DNA of 64,000 nucleotides from Prevotella communis (GTDB taxonomy: Bacteria > Bacteroidota > Bacteroidia > Bacteroidales > Bacteroidaceae), in assembly GCF_022024115.1 (NCBI RefSeq), contig NZ_CP091792.1, positions 1,798,001 through 1,862,000 of the forward strand, given 5' to 3'. Under the pieces are notes generated by a model, which saw only the letters and a program-made list of their open reading frames with translations, did no database searches and had not been told where the DNA came from. This document shows positions 22,337 through 31,399 of the stretch, one piece after another. Numbering within the stretch: position 1 is the stretch's first letter; the number at the start of each line of letters is the position of its first letter. Made by a program: the position numbers and the translations under genes.

Positions 22337-24520
22337 TTAGTTGAAGAAGTTCCACGATACGCCGAAATGAATAGTTGCCTCATTTTGTGCGTAGTGTGGC
22401 GTCAGGAAATAATTCTTGTTGAATGATGATGCTGTGGCATTCTGCATCATCAGGAAGAAGCGTGCGTGCTTCAGGTGCAGGTTGGCATAGACGTCAACGA
22501 AGGGGAAGTTGCCAAGCTCTGTACGGGTCTGGCCATTTTCCTGTACGGCAAACTGGTTGATGCCAGGACAGAAGTCGGGCGCATTATACTTGGTGAACCA
22601 GGTAGCGGCACCGCCCAGTTCTACGCGCAGCACACCGGCAATCATAAACTCCAGGTAGAGGTTGGAGAAGGCGTTAAGCGTGGGCAGAGGGAGCACGTCC
22701 TCATTGGATGATGACTGATAGGTCAGCACATTATCCCAATGAAGGGGACCCAGCTGCAACTTCTGGTCCAGTTGGGCGGTGAGGATATTCAGGTTGCCGC
22801 CATGCTGACGGACACCAGCCGTGAGCAGCGTATTGGTATCGTTGGCACGCGTGTAGGACATGCCGTAGTAGGTGTAGTTCTGAATCTCTTCCACAGCCAC
22901 ACGCAGCGTTGTCCTGGTCTTCTCGTAGGTGAAGTTACCCTCCACGCGTGTACGTGTCTCCTTGTCCAGGTTATTGTCCCACCAGAAATGCTTGGCGTGG
23001 AATTTACGCTCATACATCGTGTGGTTCAGCCTGTGGAAATAGCCTTTGGCAACCAGACGTACGGTGTCTCCCAGGAAGGCGAAGTTCAAGTCGGCCTGTC
23101 CGTCGAGCTTCAACTGACCCATATCCTCGCCGGCCACCCATGTCTCTGCCAGGGCGTTATAATGGAGGGTGTGTCCCTGCGTACGTTGCAGCTGTCCGCC
23201 AATGCTGACACTATGTTCATTGATGGTGCCCATCGTCGCATTGTCATTGGCAATATCCATTGGCATCTTGGCGCGGCGCAGCTCATGGGATGCGAAGACT
23301 TTCAAGCCTGCCATCGCATATTTATTGAATCCTTCCATCAGGGCGATGGCAAGGGTGTTCTTCAGACTGAAATAGTTGGTCAGGTCGAAAACGGAGTCGT
23401 TGGCATAGGTGTCATTATAACGGTTATAATAGGTATTGCCGTAATAGTTGGCTGGCGTCTGGTAGGCCTGGTATCTGCGCTCATAACTGCCCAGTTCTGC
23501 GGTGTGGATGAAACTGGTCACGGGTTTGAACTCGCGTTTCATAAACAGCATAGCAGAGTCGGGCTTAACTGTCCCGTCAGATGCGTCGATACTGTCTTTC
23601 TTATTGTCGAGTGCTGATGCCAGGGCAAACTCCTTCGCTTTTCTCTCTTCCTCGGTCATGGGCACATCCTGGTAGAAGCCCAGGCTGTAGCGGTGTGTCA
23701 GGAACAGGTGCTGGTGGTCATTACGGTTCCAGTTCTGCTGGAGGATAACGGGAATCTCGTTGGCAGAGTACGACTGCTCCGTGAGTTCCGGATGCCTGAT
23801 ATAGTCATCATTGGTGACGCCGCCATTCTCTGTAGCCTTCTGGTGATTGGTGGAGTAGAGGGCGTGCAACTGATACTGGTCGCCCAGGTAACTGGCATAG
23901 AACGTGGCCCCGAAATGGCTGATGCTCTGGTTCTGGAAATAGCCGCGGGCATAGGAATAGTTCAGGTCCATACCCAGGCCTATGCGCTTGCCTGCATTCG
24001 TAGCAAACTTAGCCTGCAGGTGATCCTCACCATTGGTCTTGTTGCCGCAGTTGTCATAACTCAGGTTGGTGATGGGCGAGAGGGTATTGGTGAAATGGAA
24101 GTCGCCGGGCTGTTTGAGTACCATATCATAGACCTCGGTGAAGGCAAACTGCTGTTTCTCCTTGCGGTCTATGAAGATACGGTTCTGGCGGGCGGTGTAG
24201 TTATTACCCAATGTGTTATACTGCATCTGTCGTCCCATGGCCAATGTGGTCTGGGGGTAGAGATGCGGCATCGTGTCTACGTCAACTCTCTTGATATCTC
24301 CGAATTTCTGGTCAACGGTCCATACGTAGATTCCCTTCGGAATCTCTTTGTGCTGCTTGGTGGAGTCGTTGTCAAAGGGATTGAATGTACGACCGTTCTG
24401 ATCATCACTGTCAAAACTGTCAAAGCTGTTGGACGATCTTTGCGTCTGTGCCAACAAATAGTGGCCGTTCAGCAAACTGACGGCCATCATTGTAAGAAGC
24501 AGATACTGCTTTTTTCTCAT
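22337..24520 (-). CDS. Putative outer-membrane porin (Porin_10-like)
   Basis: This 727-aa protein has an N-terminal signal peptide (LLTMMAVSLLNGHYLLAQ). The segment GIYVWTVDQKFGDIKRVDVD followed by LGNNYTARQNRIFIDR is characteristic of a large Bacteroidetes family called putative porin. The rest is alternating amphipathic strands ending in a C-terminal aromatic (SWNFFN), as in outer-membrane beta-barrels. Substrate is unknown. Its start overlaps the upstream 85-aa gene by 4 bp (ATGA), and a DUF4468-type gene comes first in the operon. Confidence 0.88.
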   Translation of the reverse strand: MRKKQYLLLTMMAVSLLNGHYLLAQTQRSSNSFDSFDSDDQNGRTFNPFDNDSTKQHKEIPKGIYVWTVDQKFGDIKRVDVDTMPHLYPQTTLAMGRQMQYNTLGNNYTARQNRIFIDRKEKQQFAFTEVYDMVLKQPGDFHFTNTLSPITNLSYDNCGNKTNGEDHLQAKFATNAGKRIGLGMDLNYSYARGYFQNQSISHFGATFYASYLGDQYQLHALYSTNHQKATENGGVTNDDYIRHPELTEQSYSANEIPVILQQNWNRNDHQHLFLTHRYSLGFYQDVPMTEEERKAKEFALASALDNKKDSIDASDGTVKPDSAMLFMKREFKPVTSFIHTAELGSYERRYQAYQTPANYYGNTYYNRYNDTYANDSVFDLTNYFSLKNTLAIALMEGFNKYAMAGLKVFASHELRRAKMPMDIANDNATMGTINEHSVSIGGQLQRTQGHTLHYNALAETWVAGEDMGQLKLDGQADLNFAFLGDTVRLVAKGYFHRLNHTMYERKFHAKHFWWDNNLDKETRTRVEGNFTYEKTRTTLRVAVEEIQNYTYYGMSYTRANDTNTLLTAGVRQHGGNLNILTAQLDQKLQLGPLHWDNVLTYQSSSNEDVLPLPTLNAFSNLYLEFMIAGVLRVELGGAATWFTKYNAPDFCPGINQFAVQENGQTRTELGNFPFVDVYANLHLKHARFFLMMQNATASSFNKNYFLTPHYAQNEATIHFGVSWNFFN

Positions 24521-24774
24521 ATTTTCAGTATGCGCAATGCTAATTCTATGAATTTAAAACCACACGATATTGCTAAGATCCACATGGCCACCGGCTGACT
24601 GGCATAGAAATAGACCACTAAGCCTGCAATGGCACCTATCATAAAGAGGATATTCAGCCAGAATCTCAGCTCTCGTGTCCTGCTGGAATCCCGGAAGGGT
24701 TCCAGGTTGTGGCGTTTTGGATGCTCCACCTTGTCGCGCTCTTCTGGTGGCAGCAGCGATTCTTGTTCTGACAT
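24517..24774 (-). CDS. Small two-helix membrane protein, 85 aa
   Basis: The first 35 residues are charged (EERDKVEHPKRHNLEPFRDS) and are followed by two hydrophobic helices (LNILFMIGAIAGLVVYF, MWILAISCGFKFIELAL). There is no known domain. It lies between the DUF4468-type gene (3-bp gap) and the porin (4-bp overlap), so all three are surely co-transcribed, and it may be an inner-membrane helper for the envelope protein that follows. Confidence 0.75.
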   Translation of the reverse strand: MSEQESLLPPEERDKVEHPKRHNLEPFRDSSRTRELRFWLNILFMIGAIAGLVVYFYASQPVAMWILAISCGFKFIELALRILKI

Positions 24775-24777
24775 ATT

Positions 24778-25374
24778 TTATTTCTGAAGCAACATTTTGA
24801 AACGGTTGAAGAGGTAGTCAACACGATCAACGGTCTTACGACGGAACTTTCCGCTGACACGGGCCAGCTTGTTCTTCTTCTTGTTCAGACCATACTGATC
24901 GGTAATCCATTCCTCAGCCTTATAGGTTGTCATGTCACGCTCCTCGTCGTAGATATAGACGATACGGTTCAGCTTGATATCAGCCTGTCCGTCCTTGCAG
25001 TCTGCAATAATCTGGTAAAGGAATCGTGTACGGTCCAGGTTCAGGGGCTTGTTCTTGAAAACCAGCCATTCCTGATAACTGGCTACCAGTTTGTGGGCGT
25101 CTTTGTCATCGAGCGTAATACGACTCTGCTCAATCTGATTGGGCTCCTTGGTCATTTTCAGCAGTTCGTCATGAAGCACGTCATAAATCTGCTGGGCACT
25201 CTTGCCAGGTGCGTTGATTGTCGTTGAGAATACAACGTGTCCATCAACTTCAGGCACTGCTCCTACCAAGTATTTCTGGTCAAGGTTGTTCTGTTGTACC
25301 TGTTCCCATGTGTTGTCCTGAGCTGAGATGACTAACGGCATCGACAGCATCATTGCAATCAGTATTTTTTTCAT
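24778..25374 (-). CDS. Secreted DUF4468-type protein
   Basis: This 198-aa protein has a cleavable signal peptide ending VISAQ. The mature part has VFSTTINAPGKSAQQIYDVL, a short beta/alpha unit found in DUF4468 proteins of Bacteroidetes (TBP-like fold by family annotation), and later LNRIVYIYDEERDMTTYKAE. The function of the family is unknown; many are encoded with envelope proteins, as here with a porin. It is first in a three-gene operon behind a clear -7 box. Confidence 0.78.
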   Translation of the reverse strand: MKKILIAMMLSMPLVISAQDNTWEQVQQNNLDQKYLVGAVPEVDGHVVFSTTINAPGKSAQQIYDVLHDELLKMTKEPNQIEQSRITLDDKDAHKLVASYQEWLVFKNKPLNLDRTRFLYQIIADCKDGQADIKLNRIVYIYDEERDMTTYKAEEWITDQYGLNKKKNKLARVSGKFRRKTVDRVDYLFNRFKMLLQK

Positions 25375-25399
25375 CTTTTTAGTTTATTAATCGATGATG

Positions 25400-25407
25400 C
25401 AAAGTTA
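25400..25407 (-). promoter_or_regulatory. Promoter -7 box of the porin operon
   Basis: TAACTTTG on the minus strand, 25 bp before ATG 25374. Confidence 0.75.
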
Positions 25408-25492
25408 CTAAGTTTTTTTCTTTCCTCCAATAGTTTATAACGCGTTTAAGGATTTTTTCAGTAAAATGTCGTTTTTTTATTATAATAATGTG

Positions 25493-25500
25493 TAACTTTG
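25493..25500 (+). promoter_or_regulatory. Promoter -7 box of the YrdC/Sua5-type gene
   Basis: TAACTTTG, 21 bp before ATG 25522; this excludes an upstream in-frame start at 25498 which lies inside the box. Confidence 0.75.
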
Positions 25501-25521
25501 CACCGGCAAAATCAGAATATT

Positions 25522-26091
25522 ATGACACAGGAACAGGATATTAAGAATGCCATTGAGGCAATGAGAAAGGGTGGGGTGATTCTCTATCCTACGGATACCG
25601 TTTGGGGAATCGGTTGTGATGCTACCAATGCGGAGGCCGTGAAACGTGTGTATGAAATCAAGCAGCGTGATGATTCCAAGGCGCTTATCTGCCTGGTTGA
25701 CAGCGACGCCCGTCTGCAGCGCTATGTGAGAAATGTGCCCGATGTGGCCTGGCAGCTTATTGACTGTGTAGAGAAACCTACAACGCTGATTCTTGACGGG
25801 GCTGTGAACCTGGCACCGAATCTGATTGCCGAGGATGGTTCTATCGGTATTCGCATCACGAAGGAGGCTTTCTCTCACGAACTCTGCTTCCGTTTCCAGA
25901 AGGCCATCGTATCTACTTCGGCTAATATCAGCGGTGAACCTGCTGCGCAGAACTATCGTGATATTGACCCTCGTATCCTCGAGCAGGTGGACTATGTTTG
26001 TTGGACGCGCCGTCAGGAGCATCAGCCCCATCAGCCCTCCAGCATTATTAAACTGTCGGCCGACGGACAGGTAGTGATTATCAGAAAGTAG
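25522..26091 (+). CDS. Sua5/YciO/YrdC family, probable threonylcarbamoyl-AMP synthase
   Basis: The start at 25522 gives a 189-aa protein. It opens DIKNAIEAMRKGGVILYPTD with TVWGIGCDA, contains the YrdC active-site pattern K(Q)RDDSKALICL and SIGIRITKEAF, then IVSTSANISGEPA. Sua5/YrdC proteins make threonylcarbamoyl-AMP for the t6A modification of ANN-decoding tRNAs; short members without the Sua5 extension, as here, resemble YrdC or YciO, and the true biochemical role of YciO is less clear. The C-terminal part carries a local repeat (QEHQPHQPS) that looks like an SSR expansion. Confidence 0.88.
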   Translation: MTQEQDIKNAIEAMRKGGVILYPTDTVWGIGCDATNAEAVKRVYEIKQRDDSKALICLVDSDARLQRYVRNVPDVAWQLIDCVEKPTTLILDGAVNLAPNLIAEDGSIGIRITKEAFSHELCFRFQKAIVSTSANISGEPAAQNYRDIDPRILEQVDYVCWTRRQEHQPHQPSSIIKLSADGQVVIIRK

Positions 26092-26130
26092 TTAAGGAGT
26101 TAAGACGATAGACTAACTATTAATAATAAA

Positions 26131-26166
26131 AGACTCGCTTCCATTTCGGAGGCGAGTCTCTTTTTA
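26131..26166 (+). terminator. Terminator of the YrdC/Sua5-type gene
   Basis: AGACTCGCTTCC pairs with GGAGGCGAGTCT (26148-26159) around ATTTC; a five-T run follows. Confidence 0.85.
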
Positions 26167-26185
26167 TAGTAACTGTTTTTGTGTT

Positions 26186-26250
26186 GTCTAGCTTATACGA
26201 TGACTTATCATCATCGTAAATAACCTTGACTTCGTCTAGCTTATACGATG
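26186..26250 (-). repeat. Short direct repeat of the gdhA 3' end
   Basis: GTCTAGCTTATACGATG occurs at 26186-26202 and again at 26234-26250, where it holds the last codons and stop of gdhA. The extra copy looks like a small duplication of the gene end, 48 bp away. Confidence 0.7.
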
Positions 26251-27578
26251 CCCTGAGCCATCATAGCCTTAGCAACCTTCATGAAGCCTGCTACGTTAGC
26301 ACCCTTCACGTAGTTGATGTATCCGTCAGCCTGTGTACCGTACTTCACGCAGTTCTCGTGAATGTCGTTCATGATACGCTTCAGGTAGTCATCAACCTCC
26401 TTGGCAGTCCAGCTCAGACGCTCAGAGTTCTGACTCATCTCAAGACCTGATACTGATACACCACCGGCGTTAGAAGCCTTACCAGGAGCGTACAGGATCT
26501 TAGCATCCTGGAAGATCTTGATAGCCTCGGGGAGTGAAGGCATGTTAGCACCCTCAGCAACAGCGATAACACCATTGTCTACGAGAGCCTGAGCCTGCTC
26601 GCCGTTGATCTCGTTCTGAGTTGCGCAAGGCAGGGCGATGTCAGCTTTCTCGAACCAAGGACGCTTGCCCTCGTAATATTTAGCTGTAGGATACTCCTCA
26701 ACATACTCCTTGATACGTCCGCGCTCTACATTCTTCAACTGCATGATGTAGTCGAGCTTCTCGCGAGTGATACCATCGGGATCGTAGATGTAACCGTCTG
26801 AGTCTGACATTGTCATGGGGATAGCACCGAGCTGCAAGCACTTCTCAGCAGCGTACTGTGCTACGTTACCAGCACCAGAAATCAGAACCTTCTTACCCTT
26901 CAGCTCGATGCCGCGAGTCTGCAACATTGAAACGAGGAAGTATACTGTACCGTAACCAGTTGCCTCAGGACGGATGAGTGAACCACCGAACTGGATTCCC
27001 TTACCTGTGAGAACACCCTGGAACTGATGTGTCAACTTCTTGTACTGACCGAACATGTAGCCAACCTCACGACCACCTACGCCGATGTCACCAGCAGGTA
27101 CGTCCTCATCGGGACCAATATGACGATAGAGCTCGTTCATGAAGGCCTGGCAGAAACGCATAACTTCTGCATCGCTCTTGCCGCGTGGAGAGAAGTCAGA
27201 ACCACCCTTAGCACCGCCCATAGGCAGAGTTGTCAGTGAGTTCTTGAAAGTCTGCTCGAAAGCCAGGAACTTCAGGATACCCAGGTTTACAGACTTGTGA
27301 AAACGGATACCGCCTTTGTACGGACCAATAGCGTTGTTGTGCTGAATGCGATAACCCATGTTTGTCTGAACATTACCCTTATCGTCGGTCCATGTAACAC
27401 GGAACTCAATCACGCGATCGGGGATGCAAAGACGCTCGATGAGGTTGCTCTTTTCAAACTCGGGGTGCTTGTTGTACTCTTCCTCAATAGTGGGAAGTAC
27501 CTGACTTACGGCCTGAATGTACTCGGGCTCGTTAGGAAAGCGCTGTTTCAGCTGCTCTACAACTTGTGCTGCATTCAT
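26241..27578 (-). CDS. gdhA: NADP-type glutamate dehydrogenase
   Basis: This 445-aa protein has the substrate-site motif LPMGGAKGGSDFSPRGKSD with the catalytic lysine region, EDVPAGDIGVGGREVGYMFG, and a Rossmann segment KVLISGAGNVAQYAAEK. It interconverts 2-oxoglutarate plus ammonia and glutamate; the size (about 445 aa) is the hexameric class used for ammonium assimilation in Bacteroides and Prevotella. A lone gene with its own promoter. Confidence 0.96.
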   Translation of the reverse strand: MNAAQVVEQLKQRFPNEPEYIQAVSQVLPTIEEEYNKHPEFEKSNLIERLCIPDRVIEFRVTWTDDKGNVQTNMGYRIQHNNAIGPYKGGIRFHKSVNLGILKFLAFEQTFKNSLTTLPMGGAKGGSDFSPRGKSDAEVMRFCQAFMNELYRHIGPDEDVPAGDIGVGGREVGYMFGQYKKLTHQFQGVLTGKGIQFGGSLIRPEATGYGTVYFLVSMLQTRGIELKGKKVLISGAGNVAQYAAEKCLQLGAIPMTMSDSDGYIYDPDGITREKLDYIMQLKNVERGRIKEYVEEYPTAKYYEGKRPWFEKADIALPCATQNEINGEQAQALVDNGVIAVAEGANMPSLPEAIKIFQDAKILYAPGKASNAGGVSVSGLEMSQNSERLSWTAKEVDDYLKRIMNDIHENCVKYGTQADGYINYVKGANVAGFMKVAKAMMAQGIV

Positions 27579-27635
27579 AATCTTTTACCTTTAAAATTAA
27601 TTGTTGAACTAATGGTTTGTTTCAAATTGCGGTTG

Positions 27636-27643
27636 CAAAGGTA
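27636..27643 (-). promoter_or_regulatory. Promoter -7 box of gdhA
   Basis: TACCTTTG on the minus strand, 57 bp before ATG 27578. The remaining spacer 27644-27780 is AT-rich and shows no further structure. Confidence 0.75.
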
Positions 27644-27780
27644 AAGCAAAAAATTGAAATACCAAACATTTTATCAACTTTTTTATCGAAAAACTATCTT
27701 TTTGACACATTGTTACGTAAATAGTTGACTTATGTCAAGAGGTTGTATTATGTACATTCAATCTACACCTTATTATATAT

Positions 27781-27811
27781 AAAAAGGACTCCCGAAGTAT
27801 TCCGGGAGTCC
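27781..27811 (-). terminator. Terminator of the nusB-to-DUF5606 gene run
   Basis: GGACTCCCG and CGGGAGTCC form the stem (27786-27794, 27803-27811) and, on the minus strand, five T residues follow. The hairpin sequence resembles one at 37309-37334. Confidence 0.85.
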
Positions 27812-27837
27812 ATATCGTTTTGTCTTTGCAGATCAGT

Positions 27838-28269
27838 TTAAGCTTCCTTTGCCTCTTCTGCTGTTTCGGCTTCAGCATCCTTGAATTCGCTGATACCATT
27901 CTCAATAAGGATGTTGTACCACTGGATCAGCTTCTTGATGTGGCTGTTCTGCACGCGGTCGCGGTCGAAGTTGGGCAGAATCTTTGCGAAGTATTCGCGG
28001 AGCTCATCGCCACTTGCCTTCTTGTAGTCAACGCTTGACTTCTTGCCACCTTCCACATTCTTCATGCTCTCCAGTACGTCAGTCAGGGGCACGTCGTCCT
28101 CGTCGGTGAACATAGCGATATCGTTCAGAGAGGTGATGCGGTCAGAACCGAAAGCGGGCTGACGACGGTGTGTAGCGTCGAGTGCTTCAACGATGAGGTT
28201 GTTCTTACCGTGTGATACAAGTTTGTAAAGTCCGGGTTTGCCGGCGATTGCTAAAATTGTTTCTTTCAT
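27838..28269 (-). CDS. DUF5606-type Bacteroidetes protein
   Basis: This 143-aa protein starts MKETILAIAGKPGLYKLVSH, with a compact N-terminal beta-rich domain (NLIVEALDATHRRQPAFGSDRI, then LNDIAMFTDEDDVPLTDV) and a C-terminal helical part that ends in an acidic tail. The opening is characteristic of a Bacteroidetes-only family (DUF5606) of unknown function, usually found near coaE and nusB as here. The upstream coaE gene ends 69 bp away; the spacer contains a doubled ATCACGACATG unit. Confidence 0.82.
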   Translation of the reverse strand: MKETILAIAGKPGLYKLVSHGKNNLIVEALDATHRRQPAFGSDRITSLNDIAMFTDEDDVPLTDVLESMKNVEGGKKSSVDYKKASGDELREYFAKILPNFDRDRVQNSHIKKLIQWYNILIENGISEFKDAEAETAEEAKEA

Positions 28270-28338
28270 TTTGTTTTAAATTCTTTTTTTTATTTTCGTT
28301 ATTACGCGTTATCTTGTTATGACGTTATCACGACATGA

Positions 28339-28896
28339 TCACGACATGATCTTTTTGATGATTCCTTCTATCTGTGGTTCCAGGGGACGCCCGTCGTTGA
28401 TGATTTCAAAGTCAGACCGGCTGCGCACCTTGTCCTGCGACCATTGGCGGTGAATCCATTCAAGCGCCTTCTCGCGTGTGATGCCGTCGCGCTGCATGAT
28501 GCGATGGATGCGGATATCCTCAGGAGCCGTAACAGCGATGACCTTGTCAACCAGTTGTTCGAAACCAGACTCATAGAGTATGGCACATTCCATCCACTGG
28601 TACCCGCTCTCCTGGAAGTCCTGCGCTACGGCAGGATGCACGATGGCATTGATGGCCTGTGCGTTCTGTTCTGAGAGCAACAGGTATCGGGCCACTTCGG
28701 CCTTGTTGAGCTGACCCTCCGCATCATATGTGTCAGGACCTATCAGTTTCGTGAGTTGCTGACGCAGTACTGGCGAAGTGCGCATCAGTCGCTTTGCTGC
28801 CGAGTCACAGTCATAGATGCTGATGCCATGTTGCGTGAGCAGTTGGCATACATAACTCTTGCCGCTCCCTATACCACCGGTGATAGCTATCTTCAT
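28339..28896 (-). CDS. coaE: Dephospho-CoA kinase
   Basis: This 185-aa protein has the P-loop GGIGSGKS at residues 7-14, YDCDSAAKRLM (substrate lid) and a C-terminal REKALEWIHRQW region with the LID arginine. It catalyses the last step of CoA synthesis, phosphorylating the 3'-OH of dephospho-CoA. It starts 9 bp after the ybbR-like gene, in the nusB-yajC-ybbR-coaE order common in Bacteroidales. Confidence 0.95.
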   Translation of the reverse strand: MKIAITGGIGSGKSYVCQLLTQHGISIYDCDSAAKRLMRTSPVLRQQLTKLIGPDTYDAEGQLNKAEVARYLLLSEQNAQAINAIVHPAVAQDFQESGYQWMECAILYESGFEQLVDKVIAVTAPEDIRIHRIMQRDGITREKALEWIHRQWSQDKVRSRSDFEIINDGRPLEPQIEGIIKKIMS

Positions 28897-28905
28897 GATG
28901 CGTAC

Positions 28906-29889
28906 TTATTGTTCCTCTATCAGATAGTCCACCTGCTTGACGTTCAGCGTTGCCCGTGACACACCCTCAGGTACTTTTTTCACCTGCAGGGTGCATTTGT
29001 CGGAAGTTTCATCCTTGAACTGCTCATAGTCAGCCACCACGAGGATGTCGGACGGCATGATAGCCTTATAGTTTTTCATGCCTGTGACAATCTTGACCGA
29101 AACCCTTGAAGGGAAGGTACGCAATACTTTCCCCTTCGGCATGTTGATGCCTACAACGGGAATGCTGTCGATGGTCTCCTCTGTGAGCACGTCAGTCTGG
29201 ATGTTTATCTTCACCCTGTTGGGTACAATCTTCACACCCTGCATACGTTGCAGTTCGCTCGTTACGATGAGCGTATCGTGAATGTCGGAATAGTTGAGCT
29301 CGCGCGTATATACATAATGGATACTGTCCAGCTTCTCGCGTGAGGCAAAGATGGTGACACTGTCGGGCTCTATGAGCGTCTTGGCAATGAAATAATGCGG
29401 GTCTGTCTTCAGATGACCTCTCCATCTCACAGGTACCTTCTTCTTCTCACCATTATTATAATAGAACACCAGTTTCTCCGTCTTCAGACTCGTAATCTTT
29501 GCTGATGTGGGCAACAGCTGTTCTATCATATGCTGCAGGTCGATAGCCGGTACAGATCCGATACCGTCGGGCAGGGCATATTTCGTGAAGTCAATGTCGA
29601 TGGTGTGACTGTCACGTGAATAGATAAAGGCAAAGAGACTGAATCCCTTGTCGCTGATGTTCACATGGATACTGTCCGACTCGCCCGAGGTGAGCACTGC
29701 ACTCTGGGGTACGTTGACATAACGCACGGGCAGTACGATCTCCTTCTCGTAGGTCTCGTTGAAAGTCATCATCAGCCAGAAGATGCCCGAGAGCAGGAGG
29801 AACAACAAAAAAATCAGAAATTCCCTGTTTGTTTTGCTAAACAGGAAATCTCTGATGGTATGCAGTGTGTCAGTGGGCCTGAAGGTCAT
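28906..29889 (-). CDS. YbbR-domain membrane-anchored protein
   Basis: This 327-aa protein has a membrane anchor at about residues 21-42 (FLIFLLFLLLSGIFWLMM) after a cytoplasmic RDFLFSKTNREF stretch and an extracytoplasmic part of YbbR-like beta domains (PVRYVNVPQSAVL, VPVRWRGHL, RVSVKIVTG). In Firmicutes YbbR proteins regulate the diadenylate cyclase CdaA; whether that holds here is unknown, and no cyclase gene is adjacent. It lies between yajC and coaE. Confidence 0.88.
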   Translation of the reverse strand: MTFRPTDTLHTIRDFLFSKTNREFLIFLLFLLLSGIFWLMMTFNETYEKEIVLPVRYVNVPQSAVLTSGESDSIHVNISDKGFSLFAFIYSRDSHTIDIDFTKYALPDGIGSVPAIDLQHMIEQLLPTSAKITSLKTEKLVFYYNNGEKKKVPVRWRGHLKTDPHYFIAKTLIEPDSVTIFASREKLDSIHYVYTRELNYSDIHDTLIVTSELQRMQGVKIVPNRVKINIQTDVLTEETIDSIPVVGINMPKGKVLRTFPSRVSVKIVTGMKNYKAIMPSDILVVADYEQFKDETSDKCTLQVKKVPEGVSRATLNVKQVDYLIEEQ

Positions 29890-29904
29890 TTCTCAAGACC
29901 TGGT

Positions 29905-30225
29905 TTATTTCTGCAAGCCCATGCTTGACATATCCTTGAACACATAGCTCTTGTCGACCGTGACGACAACATCGCGTGCAATCTTCACGTCAACAGTGCC
30001 CTTAGCGAGGTCAATCTTCTGAACGGTGCCATAGATACCGCCACCTGTTACAACAGAGGTTCCTTCTGTCAGTTCGTTCTGGAACTTCTGAATCTCCTTG
30101 CGCTGTTTCTGCTGAGGACGAATCATGAAGAAATACATAATGGCAAAGATCGCACCAAACATGATGACAGTCATCATCAGGTTTCCGCCTCCGTTGGGGG
30201 CTGCTTGTAAAAGGAAATTAATCAT
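29905..30225 (-). CDS. yajC: YajC, SecDF-associated translocase subunit
   Basis: This 106-aa protein has a single transmembrane segment (MMTVIMFGAIFAIMYFFMI) followed by the conserved RPQQKQRKEIQKFQNEL and VVTGGGIYGTVQKID. YajC joins SecDF to the SecYEG channel. Length and arrangement are standard. It follows nusB by 25 bp. Confidence 0.94.
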   Translation of the reverse strand: MINFLLQAAPNGGGNLMMTVIMFGAIFAIMYFFMIRPQQKQRKEIQKFQNELTEGTSVVTGGGIYGTVQKIDLAKGTVDVKIARDVVVTVDKSYVFKDMSSMGLQK

Positions 30226-30249
30226 CTTGTATAATTTGTAATTTAGTTA

Positions 30250-31194
30250 TTAATTATTGTCTTTCTTATCCATCTGCTTCAGCAGTCTGCCAGTATTAAT
30301 AAGGTGACGGGCAATGGTGTCGAGCATGCCGTTGATATAGCCGGCGCTGCGAGGGGTAGAGTAGAACTTAGCCAGCTCTACGAACTCGTTGATGGTGACG
30401 CTGAGGGGGATGCTGGGGAATGTGAGCATCTCGGCAATGGCAATCTGCATGATGATGACATCCATGTAGGCCAGACGGGAGAAATCCCAGTTCTGTGAAG
30501 CCTCAGTCATCATATGCTGATAGTCGTTTGCATTGAGGATGGTGGCCCGGAAGAGCTTGCGTGCGTAATCCTTTTCCTCTTCTGAGTCATATTCGGGGAG
30601 CAGTTCCTGCTTGTCGCCGTTTTTCTCATCGAATCGCTTGATAGTCTTCAGTACAAAGGTGTCAACCACATCCTTGTCATCATTCCAATAGAGGCTCTGC
30701 TCTTCCAGGAGTGAGTCGAGGTCTTCGTTTTCCTGAATGAAGGTGCGATAGAGCTTGCGCCACAACTCGCGATCGGCAGCATAATTATCCTCCTTATCAT
30801 TCATATAGTCCTGATAAATCTGACTCTGCTCAATCTGTTCAAACATTTTTCCGATGAATTCAGGATAATCAGCCCATGTACGTTTCTGTGTTTCCATAAA
30901 CTCTCCCAACTGGATATTACTCTCCAACTGCAGGGCGAAACGGTTGCTTGTGAATTTGGCTGATGGCATTTTCGACCCTTCGCGCAGGGCCTTTGCTTGC
31001 AGCACCTCCTGACGGCGCTGTGCTTCCCTTGTGATAGCAACTATCAAAGACAGAAGTTGGTTGTACAAGTCATAGGCTTTAGAGAGGCTGAAGAACAGCT
31101 CTTTCTCTGCGGTATCAATGTTCTTGTTACCATTTTGATAGTATGCGTAGGTTAACTGAACAATCTTAATTCTAATGATTTCTCTATTAATCAT
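30250..31194 (-). CDS. nusB: NusB antitermination factor (long Bacteroidetes form)
   Basis: I start this at ATG 31194 (MINREIIRIKIVQLTYAYYQ); the in-frame ATG at 31281 lies upstream of the -7 box at 31219-31226. The 314-aa product has an N-terminal helical extension and the NusB domain at the C-terminal end (ILNANDYQHMMTEASQNW, MDVIIMQIAIAEML, SVTINEFVELAKFYS). NusB with NusE binds boxA RNA to prevent premature termination on rRNA operons. Bacteroidetes NusB is longer than the 140-aa E. coli protein. It leads the yajC-ybbR-coaE operon. Confidence 0.93.
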   Translation of the reverse strand: MINREIIRIKIVQLTYAYYQNGNKNIDTAEKELFFSLSKAYDLYNQLLSLIVAITREAQRRQEVLQAKALREGSKMPSAKFTSNRFALQLESNIQLGEFMETQKRTWADYPEFIGKMFEQIEQSQIYQDYMNDKEDNYAADRELWRKLYRTFIQENEDLDSLLEEQSLYWNDDKDVVDTFVLKTIKRFDEKNGDKQELLPEYDSEEEKDYARKLFRATILNANDYQHMMTEASQNWDFSRLAYMDVIIMQIAIAEMLTFPSIPLSVTINEFVELAKFYSTPRSAGYINGMLDTIARHLINTGRLLKQMDKKDNN

Positions 31195-31218
31195 ACGTGT
31201 AAACTCTTTTATCGGATG

Positions 31219-31226
31219 CAAATTTA
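31219..31226 (-). promoter_or_regulatory. Promoter -7 box of the nusB operon
   Basis: TAAATTTG on the minus strand, 24 bp before ATG 31194, which decides the nusB start. Confidence 0.75.
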
Positions 31227-31310
31227 GGCATTTTTCCGCGATTACACAAGAAAAAGCTACTTTTTTTAGAAATTTTTCCACAATCGATTGTCTATATCAA
31301 TTTTTCTTCG

Positions 31311-31318
31311 TACCTTTG
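31311..31318 (+). promoter_or_regulatory. Promoter -7 box of rplY
   Basis: TACCTTTG, about 80 bp before ATG 31400, preceded by A/T-rich DNA. The leader is long for this window. Confidence 0.75.
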
Positions 31319-31399
31319 CACCCGCTTTTTTCGTGTGATGGCGAATTAAGTCAAACAATTTTATGTATTAACAACTTAATTTAGAGTAACACAAACGTT

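Noticed and set aside
26186..26250. Duplicated 17-bp gdhA end as an attachment site
   Set aside because: The 48-bp interval contains nothing mobile and no integrase is near; a local duplication is simpler.
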